From contig MOWL01000046.1 of NCBI GenBank assembly GCA_002110485.1, positions 744,001 through 808,000 on the forward strand: DNA of 64,000 nucleotides. The letters are read 5' to 3'. The stretch is from Emergomyces orientalis (Eukaryota > Ascomycota > Eurotiomycetes > Onygenales > Ajellomycetaceae). Position 1 is the stretch's first letter. Every line of letters starts with the position of its first letter. Both the position numbers and the translations under genes were made by a program. Of the stretch, positions 12,878 through 24,161 are shown one piece after another. Under the pieces are notes generated by a model that ran no database searches, was not told where the DNA came from, and saw only the letters and a list, made by a program, of their open reading frames with translations.

Positions 12878-14325
12878 ATGGTGGTTTTGTCGAATGGGAG
12901 AAATGCATCGACAAACTTAGAAGAAAAGGGCGTGGGAACTTGTCAACCGCATGACAATCAGTCAACCCAACTTCCGCCCATTGATCGTGGAAAGGATGCG
13001 TGGCTGTTTCTCGCGGCCTGCTTTTTTATGGAGGCTCTTGTTTGGGGGTTTGCATTCACATATGGAGTGTTTCAAGCCCACTACAGCTCGCTTGATGTCT
13101 TTAAGGACTCTCGGAACGTTGCTGTAATTGGGACCTGTGCCATGGTGAGAAAATTTCGGACCATTTCTCATTTTTTCCCCACCACTCTTTGTGCCGGTTT
13201 TTTCTGTCTTGGAGAAAATATTTGCTAGCGACAGATTTAGTAACCAAGCTGACGGGTTTCGGCTGGTGCTAGGGAATTATGTACCTTGACCTACCGATTG
13301 TTTTCGCCGTATTCAAACGTTGGCCAAAGTATCAGCGCACTGGTTGTGCCATCGGCGTCCTGGTGATGTGCCTCGCCATGGCCCTTAGTTCTTTTGCCAC
13401 GAACGTGACACACCTCATTGTTAGCCAGGGCGTTTTCTACGCGCTCGGTGGCAGCATTGCGTACTCCCCCTGCATTCTTCTGATGGAGGACTGGTTCGAT
13501 AAACGCAAAGGCCTTGCATTCGGGGTCATGTGGGCGGGCACAGGACTGGGCGGCGTCATCCTTCCGCTGGTGATGGAGCGTTTGCTTGACCGCTTTGGTT
13601 TCCGAATTGCTCTGCGCGCTTTTGCTATTGCACTTTTTGTCCTGACAGCTCCGCTAGTCTACTTCGTCAAACCTCGTGTACCAGTTTCAGAGCGTCCGAG
13701 GTCACGACCCATAAACCTCCACTTCGTGTTCACTCCGACTTTTGCTTTTTTTGAGATCTTCAACGTTATTGAAGCACTGGGTTTCTTTTTGCCGTCTATC
13801 TATCTGCCCAGTTATGCCCACACCATAGGTGCACGAGGGAGCATGGATGCACTGACGGTTATCCTTTTGAATGTTGCATCGGTGGTGGGCTGCATAGCGA
13901 TGGGAGCTGTCGTCGACAAATGGGACGCTACTAAATGCATTTTAGTTTCTACAATTGGATCAAGTCTGGGGGTTTTCCTCCTGTGGGGATTTTCTTCGAC
14001 CCTGGAACCCCTATTTGTATTCTCCGTCGTCTACGGACTCTTCGCGGGATCATATACGAGTACTTGGCCAGGGATCATGCGCGACGTTGTCGAGAAGAAG
14101 AGCTCTGCCGATTCGACTATGGTTTTCGCCTGTCTATCAGCAGGCAGGGGCATTGGTAATATTGCTTCAGGTCCTCTGAGTGAAGTACTCCTTCAGGGCA
14201 TGTCATGGAAAGGCCAAGCGGGCTATGGATATGGAAGCGGTTATGGCACACTTATTGTGTTCACAGGTGTCACAGGGGTAATTGGAGGTGGCAGCTTTCT
14301 TGCGCGTCGTTTTCAGTGGCTGTGA
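12878..14325 (+). CDS. MFS transporter, monocarboxylate-transporter (MCT)-like
   Basis: Two exons, 12878-13144 and 13273-14325, join in frame to give 439 aa. A hydrophilic N-terminus of about 40 residues leads into helix 1 with the fungal MCT motif VWGFAFTYGVFQ, and the intron falls exactly after GTCAM. Exon 2 carries the remaining helices, with the loop 2-3 region FKRWPKYQRTG and loop 4-5 WFDKRKGLAFGVMWAGTGLGG typical of the family. Fungal MCT-like carriers move monocarboxylates, or export or import small metabolites at the plasma membrane; the substrate is not predictable. It lies between the SAT4-type gene (same strand, upstream) and the convergent SDR gene, so it is a plausible carrier for the product or substrate of this block. 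Confidence 0.92.
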
Positions 14326-14855
14326 TGTAGCAATGACTCAGTGGCTTAACAATAAGTTTAAAATGATGGAATAAACAACTCTTGAGCAGGAGCAGGCCAG
14401 TGTTAGAAATATCCCCAAGATGGATTTTTCTAAAACCAAGAGTTGGAACATCATTGTCAACATCTACCAAAAAGTAGGCAAAAAGCCTCCAAACTAGGGG
14501 CACTGCTAAGCCTACTCCTTGAGTGCATGTGCCAACTTTTCGTGCGATGAAATAAATTATTAGAAAGGAAGAGCGTGATACATGGAATTTGATATTGCTC
14601 CCTGCGACACCGAGAACAAGGCTCTCCAAGTTACCCGATTATGATTACCAAAACATTGAGGTGCATTACAACCTCTTAAAGATTCCAATGTCTTCCTAAG
14701 TTTGAATAGGGCAGAAACCGCCCCTCAACAAAAGAAAAATGAAGCAAATGAAAAGAAGGAAGTAGACAAGCAGTTAGCATATGCTCAGTGTAATGCAGCC
14801 GTCGACCCAACAATCGTAACAAGTTTATCTACTCTTATACCTGTACACTCGCACT
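14326..14855. other. Intergenic region between convergent genes
   Basis: The 3' ends of the MFS (+) and SDR (-) genes face each other here. No gene is seen; the stretch should hold both terminators and poly(A) sites, but no signal is clear enough to call. Confidence 0.6.
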
Positions 14856-16139
14856 CTAGAGCTTTTTCTGCCTAGGTCTGCCCTTCCATCCGCTCCGAGT
14901 GCTCCCACCATCAATCTCGATAACGTTTCCAGTCAAATGCGATGCGCCGTAGCTGCAGAGGAACAAAATCAGAGCTGCAAAGTCCTCTGGCTTACCAACG
15001 CGGCCAGTGGGTTGTGCGTCAATGAGGGTATCGAGATATTTCTCAATGCCGAAATTCGACATTCGGGAAGGGAAGACGCCGCTATAAGAGTGAGACATAA
15101 GTATTTTTGAAAATTGACATGTATTGAAGAATTATTTTACGATGCCTGTTGGAAAACTGGAGACCTGGACTTGACTTACGGACACACGCAATTCACCATA
15201 ATGTTCATCGGGGCGAATTTTGACGACTGTTGTCGGGAAAGGTGGATACAAGCAGCCTTCGAGGGACCATCTGCATGGAAAAGAAAAGGGAGTCAGTGCC
15301 GGCGCGACATCCTGAGAACGCTACAGAGACTTCAACCAAAGAGACTAGGTTAACATACAGCTAAAGGGCCCAGTTCCTGGGGCGGACAGCCCTCCATCAC
15401 CTGTGGCTGTAGGGTCGAGTGTTGATATTCCTGCCATCGATGCGATATTAATCACGCGGGATGGCATATGCGGCGAGGCGGCTTTCTGGAGAAGAGGTAG
15501 GACTCTGTATTGGTGTATTTCTGGTCAATATTATACATAATATACGGGTTTTCTTTGTAGTGTTCATGGCTTACCCAACGGTTACTGTTGTTGGTCAAGT
15601 TAGAAAAATGATAGATAACTTTGACAGCTTGAATATGGGGCTCAACTCACAATAGAAAATGGACTTGACATTCAATGCCATGACCTTATCCCAAGCAGTC
15701 TCTGGGAAATCCTCATACGATGCACCCCTGTTATTATATCGCAGTTCTCAATTAGAATATTCAGATCAGATAATATAGAGTTTTCCACTCCTCTAGGGTT
15801 CCCCTCCAAGTCCACTCACCAGGTAACACCTGTATTATTAACCAAAACCGTCAACCTATCCGTTCTTTTTTTAACTTCTGCAGCCAGATAATCACAGCCG
15901 GCCTTGTCTTTCAAGTCGGCAACGATGTACTCGCATCTTCCTGGGCCGAGCTTGTTCAATCGATCCGCACATTTTTTCAATTCGCCTTCCTTGCGGCTCG
16001 CAATGATGACTCGGGCACCGTTCTGCACTAGCCCCTGGGAAGCCATTTCGCCGAGCCCAGAGGCACCCCCAGTCACCAGGGCGACATGGTTATTGAAGGA
16101 GAAGAGGTTTGAAACACGGAGGTCGGCGTGGGAGCCCAT
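14856..16139 (-). CDS. Short-chain dehydrogenase/reductase (SDR), classical type
   Basis: Five exons join in frame: 16139-15820, 15727-15651, 15502-15359, 15270-15180 and 15081-14856, giving 285 aa. The protein shows the cofactor motif TGGASGLG (residues 23-30), NNTG (101-104, usually NNAG), a Ser-containing strand (RVINIASMAG) and the catalytic YGPSK (Tyr181, Lys185) created at the exon 3/4 junction. The C-terminal half has PTGRVGKPEDFAALILFL and LTGNVIEIDGG, as in 3-oxoacyl-ACP-reductase-like SDRs. Arg50 in IIASRKEGE suggests NADP(H) rather than NAD(H), by family knowledge. It catalyses an alcohol/ketone interconversion; the substrate is unknown. The exon 3 acceptor (ACAGAG) is the least certain junction: another would shift about 10 residues. 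It is divergent from the aminotransferase across 1.2 kb. Confidence 0.88.
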
Positions 16140-17337
16140 GGTGAGTAGGTAGCTGACGCCGGTTTGATTGAAGGTAGCTCGAGTTCGCGAAAAGGGAATT
16201 GATAGGAGCGAGTGGTGTTTGTTAGAAATTGAGGATGTTGTATCAATAGTGTCGAAACTGTTAGGAATATAAAGTCACGATATCTCTAGCTATTGGATGA
16301 TTATTAGTTTTATTTGCTCCTGTTCCTCGGGGGTTTCCCTCTCAAATGTTGAATTCCTTACGATGTTGGGCTATAACCTCGGCGTTACAGCGCCGGCGGC
16401 TAGCCCTAATTGCAGCGCGTTCGGCAGTCGGGAGTCGGTAAACATTATCCCGGAGAGTGGCCGTCATCCTCGAAGCTCACACAATCCGGGTGATATTTCG
16501 ATTACCACTGACGTTGGACATAATTGGGGGTTGAGTGACCATTTTGTGTCGTTGTCGCGACAAATGACTAATACTAATGTATGGCGGACGATGCGATAGC
16601 CGATGTTGCTGGTGGTAGAGGCGTGGAGTTGCCCACCCTTTACTTACTTTTCCCTGTTTCCCAAACACACATTCTCTCTACTAGCCTACTCCGGTTGGAG
16701 AATCGCCTATTCAGGGCCTGGGGTTTCAGACAGACTTCGCTGAATATTCGATGGCAGTTATTACTGGATAGGCCATGCGGCAATTGGCAATCATATTCGC
16801 TCGCCATCGATGAGGCCCACTTTGGTTGGTTCCCCCAGTATTTAGGAAAGCACTTTTTTAATCTATTTAAGCCTACACACCCTCTGGACAGGCGGTGACT
16901 GGTGGACGATGTCGATCCTGGTGGTCTCCCCTCTAATTGTAATCAGACGGGCCGGGTTTCGTTCTCGGCTCAGTGCCAAGGCCGTGTGCAAAGTTTTTGA
17001 CCATTCCCGAATTAGAAGTTCTACTCGCTCCAGACTGAGAACTGGGCTTATTCCCAAGCTCCTGGCTAGAATCCTAGGACAATGGGATCCAACGGTCGTA
17101 CCAGTGAGTTCTTTTCCAGAGATGAAGGGGAGAGAAAGAAAAGGAGGAGGAGCGGTAGCATTATTCGGGGAGCAAGTACTTAAGCTTGTGGTTTCGCCTT
17201 CAGCTACGAGTTATGTGTCAAGGATGTTTCCTCGCCGTGGTCGTACCTCTCGAAGCCTTCTAATTTGGCATTTCCTTTGAATTCTCTGGCCCTAATCCCT
17301 TGGTATCTTTCCTTGAATTGTTATTAGTATTTATACC
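16140..17337. promoter_or_regulatory. Divergent promoter region of the SDR and aminotransferase genes, with two inverted CGG pairs
   Basis: The 1.2-kb gap has no supported gene. CGG-N10-CCG lies at 16380-16395 and CGG-N11-CCG at 16436-16452, within 75 nt of each other. Inverted CGG triplets with these spacings are the known half-site layout of Put3-like (N10) and Gal4-like (N11) Zn2Cys6 regulators, and a Zn2Cys6 gene lies 1.5 kb past the aminotransferase. With all spacings allowed, a few such pairs are expected by chance in this length, so the assignment is an inference. Confidence 0.35.
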
Positions 17338-18675
17338 ATGGATCAGTCTGCTGTTTTCCACAGATCTCTAGAGAAGTCGTATCCGACAGCCGTAAAGGGA
17401 GAAAGGGTCTATTTATTCACCGATAAAGGAGAGAGAATCCTCGACGGTTGTTGCGGCGCGGCGGTATCAAGCGTTGGACACGGAAATGAGGAGGTGATCG
17501 AGGCTGTGGTCGCCCAAGCAAAGGGTCTGGCATTCGCGCACACGTCCTTTTTCACAACGGATCCTGCCGAAGAATTGGCCCGAGCCATCATCAGCAAGAG
17601 CGACGATAAATTTTCCAAGGTCACCTTTTTATGTTCCGGCTCCGAAGCCGTCGACTCAGCATTGAAAATTGCCCGACAATACCACATCTACAATGGCGAG
17701 TCAGAACGGGTCAATTTCATCGGTCGAAAAGACTCGTACCACGGAAATACCCTGGGCGCCTTGGCGGCTGGAAACAATACCGTACGGAGAGAGCCGTTCG
17801 CACCAATCTTGAGCTCTGTGTTCCACCATGTTAGCCGTTGCTTCTATGACGCTGATGGCGCAGGCGTAACGGAGAGCGATTACGAAGACCGTCTAATCGC
17901 TGAATTCGAAGATAAAATTCACACGCTGGGTTCCAAGACTGTCGCCGCAGTCATTGTCGAGCCTGTGGTTGGTGCGACTCTTGGTACCGCACCAGCAACG
18001 AAAAGTTATCTTCCGCGCCTCAAAGAATTCTGCAGTCGCCATGGGATTCTTGTCATCTTTGATGAAGTTATGTGTGGAATGGGGCGCTCAGGGACTTATC
18101 ACGCATGGCAGAGCTTGGGAGGTGTTGCCCCTGACCTGCAGACGATTGGCAAGGGCCTGGGAGCTGGCTATCAGCCATTGTCGGCTGTACTCATAGGTAA
18201 AAAGGTCTACGACATATTTGAGGAACATTCGCGGGGGCCCAACAAGTTCGTCAGCGGTCATACTTTCCAGGGCCATTCGATGGCATGCGCTGCTGCTCTC
18301 GCTGTACAGAAAATTCTGGAACGGGATAACCTAATCCCAAATGTTATGAAGAAGGGATTACTACTCGAGTCCGTTTTGCGAGAAGGGTTATCATTGCAGA
18401 TAAAAGAGCATGGCGTTAGTCTGCGTGGCCTAGGTCTTTTCAGGACTGTGGATTTCGGGCGGTTGGGTATATCTGCGGGGAGTCGGCCTCTCGCACCAGA
18501 GGTTTCTGAAGAGTGCTTCAAGCAAGGAGCAGCTGTCTATTTGTGTTCTGGCACTGTTGATGCTCTGCTGTTTGCTCCGCCGTTCATCATTTCGGAAAAA
18601 GAGATTTCTACATTGGCAAAAATCTTTTTGGAGTCGATGAAATCGGTTCTCGAAAGACGACAAGCTGATAGATAG
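17338..18675 (+). CDS. Class-III PLP-dependent aminotransferase (omega-transaminase-like)
   Basis: A single uninterrupted exon encodes 445 aa, the usual length for this fold. Visible landmarks are the PLP-phosphate region CSGSEAVDSALKIAR (about 99-113), SYHGNTLGA, the cofactor-ring Asp in VIFDEVMCGMGRSG (Asp242), the Schiff-base lysine in TIGKGLGAGY (Lys272) and the GHTFQGHSMACAAAL loop. The family moves an amino group from amines or omega-amino acids to a keto acid (relatives: DAPA synthase, GABA and beta-alanine transaminases). The exact donor cannot be named. It has no introns, in contrast to its multi-exon neighbours. It is convergent with the Zn2Cys6 gene (222 nt between stops) and divergent from the SDR, so a reduction/transamination pair may share a promoter region. 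Confidence 0.93.
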   Translation: MDQSAVFHRSLEKSYPTAVKGERVYLFTDKGERILDGCCGAAVSSVGHGNEEVIEAVVAQAKGLAFAHTSFFTTDPAEELARAIISKSDDKFSKVTFLCSGSEAVDSALKIARQYHIYNGESERVNFIGRKDSYHGNTLGALAAGNNTVRREPFAPILSSVFHHVSRCFYDADGAGVTESDYEDRLIAEFEDKIHTLGSKTVAAVIVEPVVGATLGTAPATKSYLPRLKEFCSRHGILVIFDEVMCGMGRSGTYHAWQSLGGVAPDLQTIGKGLGAGYQPLSAVLIGKKVYDIFEEHSRGPNKFVSGHTFQGHSMACAAALAVQKILERDNLIPNVMKKGLLLESVLREGLSLQIKEHGVSLRGLGLFRTVDFGRLGISAGSRPLAPEVSEECFKQGAAVYLCSGTVDALLFAPPFIISEKEISTLAKIFLESMKSVLERRQADR

Positions 18676-18897
18676 TGCAATAATACGCAATAGATATAAT
18701 ACCACGTTAGTAAGCAGTATCCGTCTTTGGGTTGAGCCAAAAGGGAACATTGAATATCCAGTCGTTGACTTGCTCGATAATTCCCGTCAACCCCTGGCCG
18801 ACAAGAAGCAATCAGGCAAAGACAGCCTTCCTTCAGTCATTAAAATGAAATCATGTAGTCAACAGCATGATTCCCACTCAACATTTAGACACAACCA

Positions 18898-19529
18898 TCA
18901 GCAAATAAACAAACACCTTTCCCTCACCAAATAGGCTGTTGACTCCGAGTGTCTAACCAACTCCCCTTCCACACCCGCGGACCGATCGATATCGGCCCAA
19001 ATAGCCTCATACTCATGAGTTAAAGCCTCCCTTGTTTTTGATGGATATTCTGCCGTCAACTGTCGGCTCTTGCTCTTGATGCGGGCGCGATGTTCAAGCT
19101 CAATCGCCTCACTGGCAGCCAGGTACAACGGCAACGATAATGCTGAGTCCGGCCCGCAGCCAATGGGCAATGATTCCATAATATCTATTAGTACGGTGAG
19201 GCCGGACTGAACGTGGACGGAATCGCGACGGTCGCGGAAAATGCGGCGTTGGAGGAGTAGGACCGCGCTCCAGTAGAAACATTGGGCGACTAAGTCGAGG
19301 TGTTTTTGTCCGCTCGGTAGCTCCATATATGGAGTTGTGGTGTGATGGAAGTAGTTTCGAGCTGATATGTTGAGGTTCATTTCGAGTTCTTTGGCTCGTG
19401 GGATAAGCAGGAAAGGCGGAACCCCATCGTTGTAGTCAGCGCACAGGTGGGAGATGCGTGCTAGGAATGAAATGATCCATTGTGGACAACCGGTCGTTTC
19501 TTGAACGGTTGGCTGTGAAGAATCATCAC

Positions 19530-19579
<50 letters not shown>

Positions 19580-20837
19580 GAGGAGATTTGTTTGTAGTTG
19601 AGAAACCAGAAGGATCGGGGTAGGAAAGGACGTCGTTGCCAGAAGATGGAGCTTATGGTATCAATCCATGTCATCCGTTGGACTAATACGGCGTCGATTG
19701 AGCAGGTGGGTTTTCGACGGTCATAACCGAGTTCGCGGAATAAGCTCCATGCATAAGTAAGGTGAGTTTTGGCTCCACTGCCCCCACTGGCCATTTCGAA
19801 AGTTATCTGGAGGAGGATAGTGGCGAGGACGTCCCGCCTGAGGGAGTCAGAGTAAGGTTTTACAGCCGCGCCCGACAGGGAACCTAGGCTGCCACGAAGC
19901 GCTGCTAATGCTCGAGATTGGCTCTGGAGGGCAAGGAAAATCGGCGCACCACCTCTCAGATGCATGTAGGTGGTTGAGATGGAGATTATTGTGCCCATGA
20001 GGACGGGAGTTGATAGAGCAAGGGTTGCGAGCTGGCGGTAGCCATTCTGCGTGCTGTCGCATGCTGGTATGATCATTGCTACGGAGCGGAGGACTGATTA
20101 TTTATTAGCTAGAATTCAGGGACTATACGAATTAGGGCCTATACAATACAAGTAGGCAATACTCTCTTCCGCAGTTGGGAAAAGAAAGGAGAAAATATCC
20201 CCGTGAAATCCATTTTTCCAGGCATGCCATTCTATTTCGGAGGGAGACGCAGGCTCTCCGATACGGACCAACTCCCCATTTATGGGTTGATTTTCGTTTA
20301 ACACAGGCTCCTCCTCATCCACATGATTTTGGTTTGGCGGAACAGTGTTTTGGCTGGGCAGTGCCAGTGTTTCTGTTTGCGTTCTCCTCACCATGTCGTG
20401 CGGTGTCTCGTCGTACGGGGTTCGTGTTGTCGCACCTAGAAACGCCCTTTGACTTGATAGGCTCAAGAAGTACGGAGGACGTTCATCATCTACTACAAGT
20501 AGGCTCGAAAAGGATTTGGACGAGGAAATATTTGATAGCCGTGAATCTGGAGACGTCGGCAACAAGTAATCCGAAGATTCTCTGTGGAGAGAAGTCTGAG
20601 GTCTCTGCTGATGATGGCGATGGGGCCCATTGACCCATCGAATATTCTTTTTGTACTCGCAGTTTATGTCAAGACGTGTACACCGACCACAGCGGGGACG
20701 GCCCTCGTCACATTTGCGGTGTTGTTGTAGACATTGTACACAACCTGTATCAGGGTGTTAGTTCGCTGATAACTCAAGGCCGAGGTGAAGCACCATGAAG
20801 TTCATATCTGACCTCCCCGAGACCTTCTCCCCTTCAT
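18898..20837 (-). CDS. Zn2Cys6 fungal transcription factor
   Basis: Three exons join in frame: 20837-20813 (25 nt), 20744-20145 and 20093-18898, giving 606 aa. The first intron falls just before the zinc cluster. The cluster has perfect spacing C-x2-C-x6-C-x6-C-x2-C-x6-C (Cys10, 13, 20, 27, 30, 37), followed by a basic linker and a Ser/Pro-rich region. The C-terminal part is a helical region like the fungal_trans middle-homology domain (AYLYFLRSVAMIIPACD across the exon 2/3 join). A run of about 16 Asp encoded by a GAT repeat sits in the C-terminal half. It is expected to be nuclear and to bind CGG triplets. Its place between the aminotransferase and the acyl-CoA-ligase genes makes it a candidate local regulator; this is inferred from position only. 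Confidence 0.88.
19531..19578. repeat. (ATC)16 coding microsatellite, poly-Asp in the regulator
   Basis: Sixteen ATC units read as GAT codons on the minus strand, followed by Gly and two more Asp. Slippage would change the acidic tract by whole residues without breaking the frame. Confidence 0.92.
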
Positions 20838-21314
20838 ATCGCCTGGGCTTTTTCTTTCTTGAGCTTTCTGGAATCCGAATCTGCTGCTACAAGAGATTTC
20901 CAGAGTGTAAACTTTGGAGCAAGATCAGCGCTAGCTATATTAGTTAAATATAACCAACCCTTTCGACTAACTCGTGCCAAAATGCAGCGCCCCCGCACAG
21001 GCAGAGTGGGATGTTTTGCACATCATGGGGCACCTACTCTATATTCCAACATGATATTCTCTCTGACCAAAAAAAAATAAAAAAAATTTCACCGGACGAA
21101 CAGAATAAAGGCCTCTAAATATTCGAGAAAAGAGAACACAAAATATAAACCATTTAGCTGGTATATGTAGAATTTGAATCTTTGGACTGAAATTAAATTT
21201 ATATCTCTATATGATTTGGCTCAAATTGCTTGAATCCAGCTCTCTCCCGCATCTCCGTGCTCAAGTATCGACTACAGGTCCAAAACCAATCAGCAAATCC
21301 GTATAATATTCTGA
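20838..21314. other. Intergenic region between the acyl-CoA ligase and the regulator
   Basis: This 477-nt AT-rich gap should hold the ligase 3' end and the regulator promoter. No further gene is seen. Confidence 0.6.
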
Positions 21315-23314
21315 TTACAACTTCACAGCCCCCTTCTTATCCAATCCCAACTCCATTTTCGCCCGTTCCTTCAACTCTCTCCGTAATAGCTTTCCAACCG
21401 CATTCTTTGGCAGCTCATTCACAAACACCACACCTCCGCGCAGCTGTTTGTACGGTGACAGCCGATCTTTGACGAAGTCCTTAACCGCCTGTTCATTTAT
21501 ACGGGCTGGGTCGGCCACGACGTATGCGCGGGGGATGTCGGAGCCTGGATCTTCTGGGCTGGGAACACCACAGACTGCCGCCTCTTTAATGTCTGGATGG
21601 GTGATAAGGAGACTCTCAATTTCTGCGGGAGCAACCTGCAGGCCTTTATACTTTAGAAGTTCCTAAAGGGAGGGAGGTGTCAGGTTAGATTGATTGGCAA
21701 TGGGATCATGAAGAGAGTGGAGAGATATAAACAAATAATCATAACTACCTTCTTCCTGTCGATGACGTAAAATTTCCCATTTCTTTGGATTCCGATATCC
21801 CCAGTGCAGAACCAGCCATCGTGGAAAGATTCCTTCGTCGCTTGAGGGTTGTTGTAATATCCCTGTGTTACCATTGGGGCTCGAACTAAGAATTCGCCTG
21901 GCTGTCCAGGTTCGACATCGTTATAGTCGTCATCCACCATGCTGGCAATGAGAAAACCCCTTAGATATATACACGCATGTCGGGTATTGAGATATGAAAC
22001 TTGCGAGATACTTACCGCATCTCAACATTGGGTAAAATAAACCCAATACATCCACTGTAATCATCCACCCCCTTCGGCATCATTGTAATCGCGCCGGTGG
22101 TTTCGCTCAGCCCCCAAGTTTGACCAATTACAACTTGGCTTCCATTTCCAAGCTTTTTACTTGCAGCAGTCTGCAAATCACCATCCATGGGTGCCGCTCC
22201 AGTGGTGGCACCAGCAAGGTGCTTAAAGTGATCGGTGACATCTGGGGATTTGGCGATTCGCAGATATATCGAGGGTACAGTGTAGAAAGATGTGATCTTA
22301 TATTGTTTGACGAGTCTCAACATTTTTTTCCACTCGTATTTGCCCATCCATACGACGAGACCGCCGGCGGAAAACGGGCCAATTAGATACCCGAATATGC
22401 CTGCTATATGACTGAGGGGCAAATGAGCAAGAGAGCGGACAGCTGGAATTTCTCTGCCTGCTGCTATTTCCTTTGCTGCCCACGCTTTCCCGCCGAGACT
22501 AACTATGTAGGTCTCCGAAACCAAGTTCTTGTGAGAAAGCATAACACCTGATATTTCATCGATCAGTTATTTAATCCGCAGTTCATTGGCTTTGTGGCAT
22601 GTCAAAAAGGAAATATACCTTTCGGAAGCCCCGTTGTACCGGACGACCACAGGATCACGATGAGACTCTTTTCCAAAGCCGTGGAATCCGTAATCCGCTG
22701 CCAGGTCAATTTCTTATCTGAAATTACATTGATATTGCCTCCGAGAGAGCAAAACTTAAGTGAAGGGTTCGACTCCAACACCAACACTCGGTCCAGGGGC
22801 AGATTACACTGCTTAGCAGCCTGAGAGACGAGCTCCTTCATCTCTTTACCGCAGATTACCAAGCGGCTATTGCCGATTGTAATCTGTCGAGCCAATTCCG
22901 CAACTGTTGACGAAGGACTGGCGGCGGAATATACTCCGCCAGCAGCAAGGGTGCCATAGAAGGCAGCTGGGACAAAAGGTTGGCCATGGCTAATAACAGT
23001 TACCACATCTTTGTTTGGTCCGTTTGCCCCAATGCCATAGTTTGTTCGTAGGCCATAGGCGACACGCTCTGCTAGATCGCGGAGAACTTTCTTGGTGATT
23101 ACTTGGGACGGATTGTCCGAGTCGATATGGAGGGGGGTTTCGTCTAATGTTGGGCAATACTCGGATTCTTTGTGACAGTTAGGATACAAGCACTAAATAT
23201 AAAACCATAGGGCGGGTTTGAAGGAGGATCACCAAATAGGAAGGTTAGCAAGTCGCATTTGGGTACGTCGACAAATTTATTCGACCCGTCATGATAATAT
23301 ATCTTCTGTGGCAT
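21315..23314 (-). CDS. AMP-binding acyl/aryl-CoA ligase (4-coumarate-CoA-ligase-like)
   Basis: Five exons plus a short first one join in frame: 23314-23206, 23167-22619, 22547-22016, 21941-21749 and 21662-21315 (five coding exons in all), giving 576 aa. Intron 1 is only 38 nt and carries a CTAAC branch-point-like site. The ANL-family core motifs are present: P-loop SSGTTGLPKG (211-220), GQTWGLSETTG, the hinge segment WFCTGDIG...FYVIDRKK, YKGLQVAPAEIE and the late catalytic lysine in NAVGKLLRREL. The enzyme should activate a carboxylic acid to the acyl-AMP and then the CoA thioester. The C-terminus is VKL, close to a peroxisomal PTS1 (SKL/AKL) but with a non-canonical first residue; many fungal 4CL-like ligases are peroxisomal. 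It is the only substrate-activating enzyme in this block. Confidence 0.92.
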
Positions 23315-24161
23315 GGTGTAAGGCTGCGAGTGATAGCTATTTCGGTGAGAAGGACAGTAGAGAAATAAACGATAATATATGTACTAGAGTTTCACAAGTC
23401 CCTGTGGTAAACGGCTGTGTAGTCTTCCAGGCAACTGTACTTCTTGCAGAGTTTCCTTGATTATATGGGTAGCACCATTCGTGCCCCCACCGACGATCTG
23501 AGGAGGAGAAATCATTCTTCCCCTGACAGTATCCGAGGTTGGCTTAACAACGAAAGGCGGAGAAAATGCCAGTCCAGCCACCAAGTCGCCAGAGCCCCTC
23601 AGAGAGCTTGTAGCACGAGTGTGATAGGTACCTAGGTAGCTCGCTGGCTAGCTGCACATCTGGCTGCATTGAGCTTCTCGGCGCTGTGCAACTGAAATGT
23701 TCCTCTGCCAGCCTTGATTATGCTGGGGTGGTTTATTCGGGGAAAAGACAGACACATACAGCCGACACCTAGAGGCTTAAATTAGTAGCAAAGTACCATG
23801 AATATACGTTCATTGAAGCAACAGAGCAATTGGATTATGATGGCGAGGTGAGGCATCTGCCGTGATCAGTGGAGATTCGCGGGGAAGTTTGCAAGAAACT
23901 GCCAAGCCATTAGTAATTAGATTCAGGAAGATCTATGCCCAGGATGCCGCGGATTTGTGTCAATAGATATGTTTTGTGAACGAGATGAGAAAATGTTTTC
24001 GCCTACTGAATGATAATCGTATGATCAATGAAATTGGCCTTTGGTTTCTCGTGGCGCCGTAAAACAGGTTATACCGCTATGTTACAATCGCGACAAAAAA
24101 CTCCATTAACACCCGGAAAAAAAGAAGACAAAAGGAAAAAGAATAACGGGGAATAAGTAAA
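23315..24161. other. Intergenic region
   Basis: No gene is supported in these 847 nt between the ligase start and the FEN1 stop codon. This is the right-hand limit of the accessory block. Confidence 0.6.

Noticed and set aside
22760..22785. GGGTTCGACTCC resembling a tRNA B-box
   Set aside because: It lies inside the coding sequence of the acyl-CoA ligase and has no tRNA fold around it.
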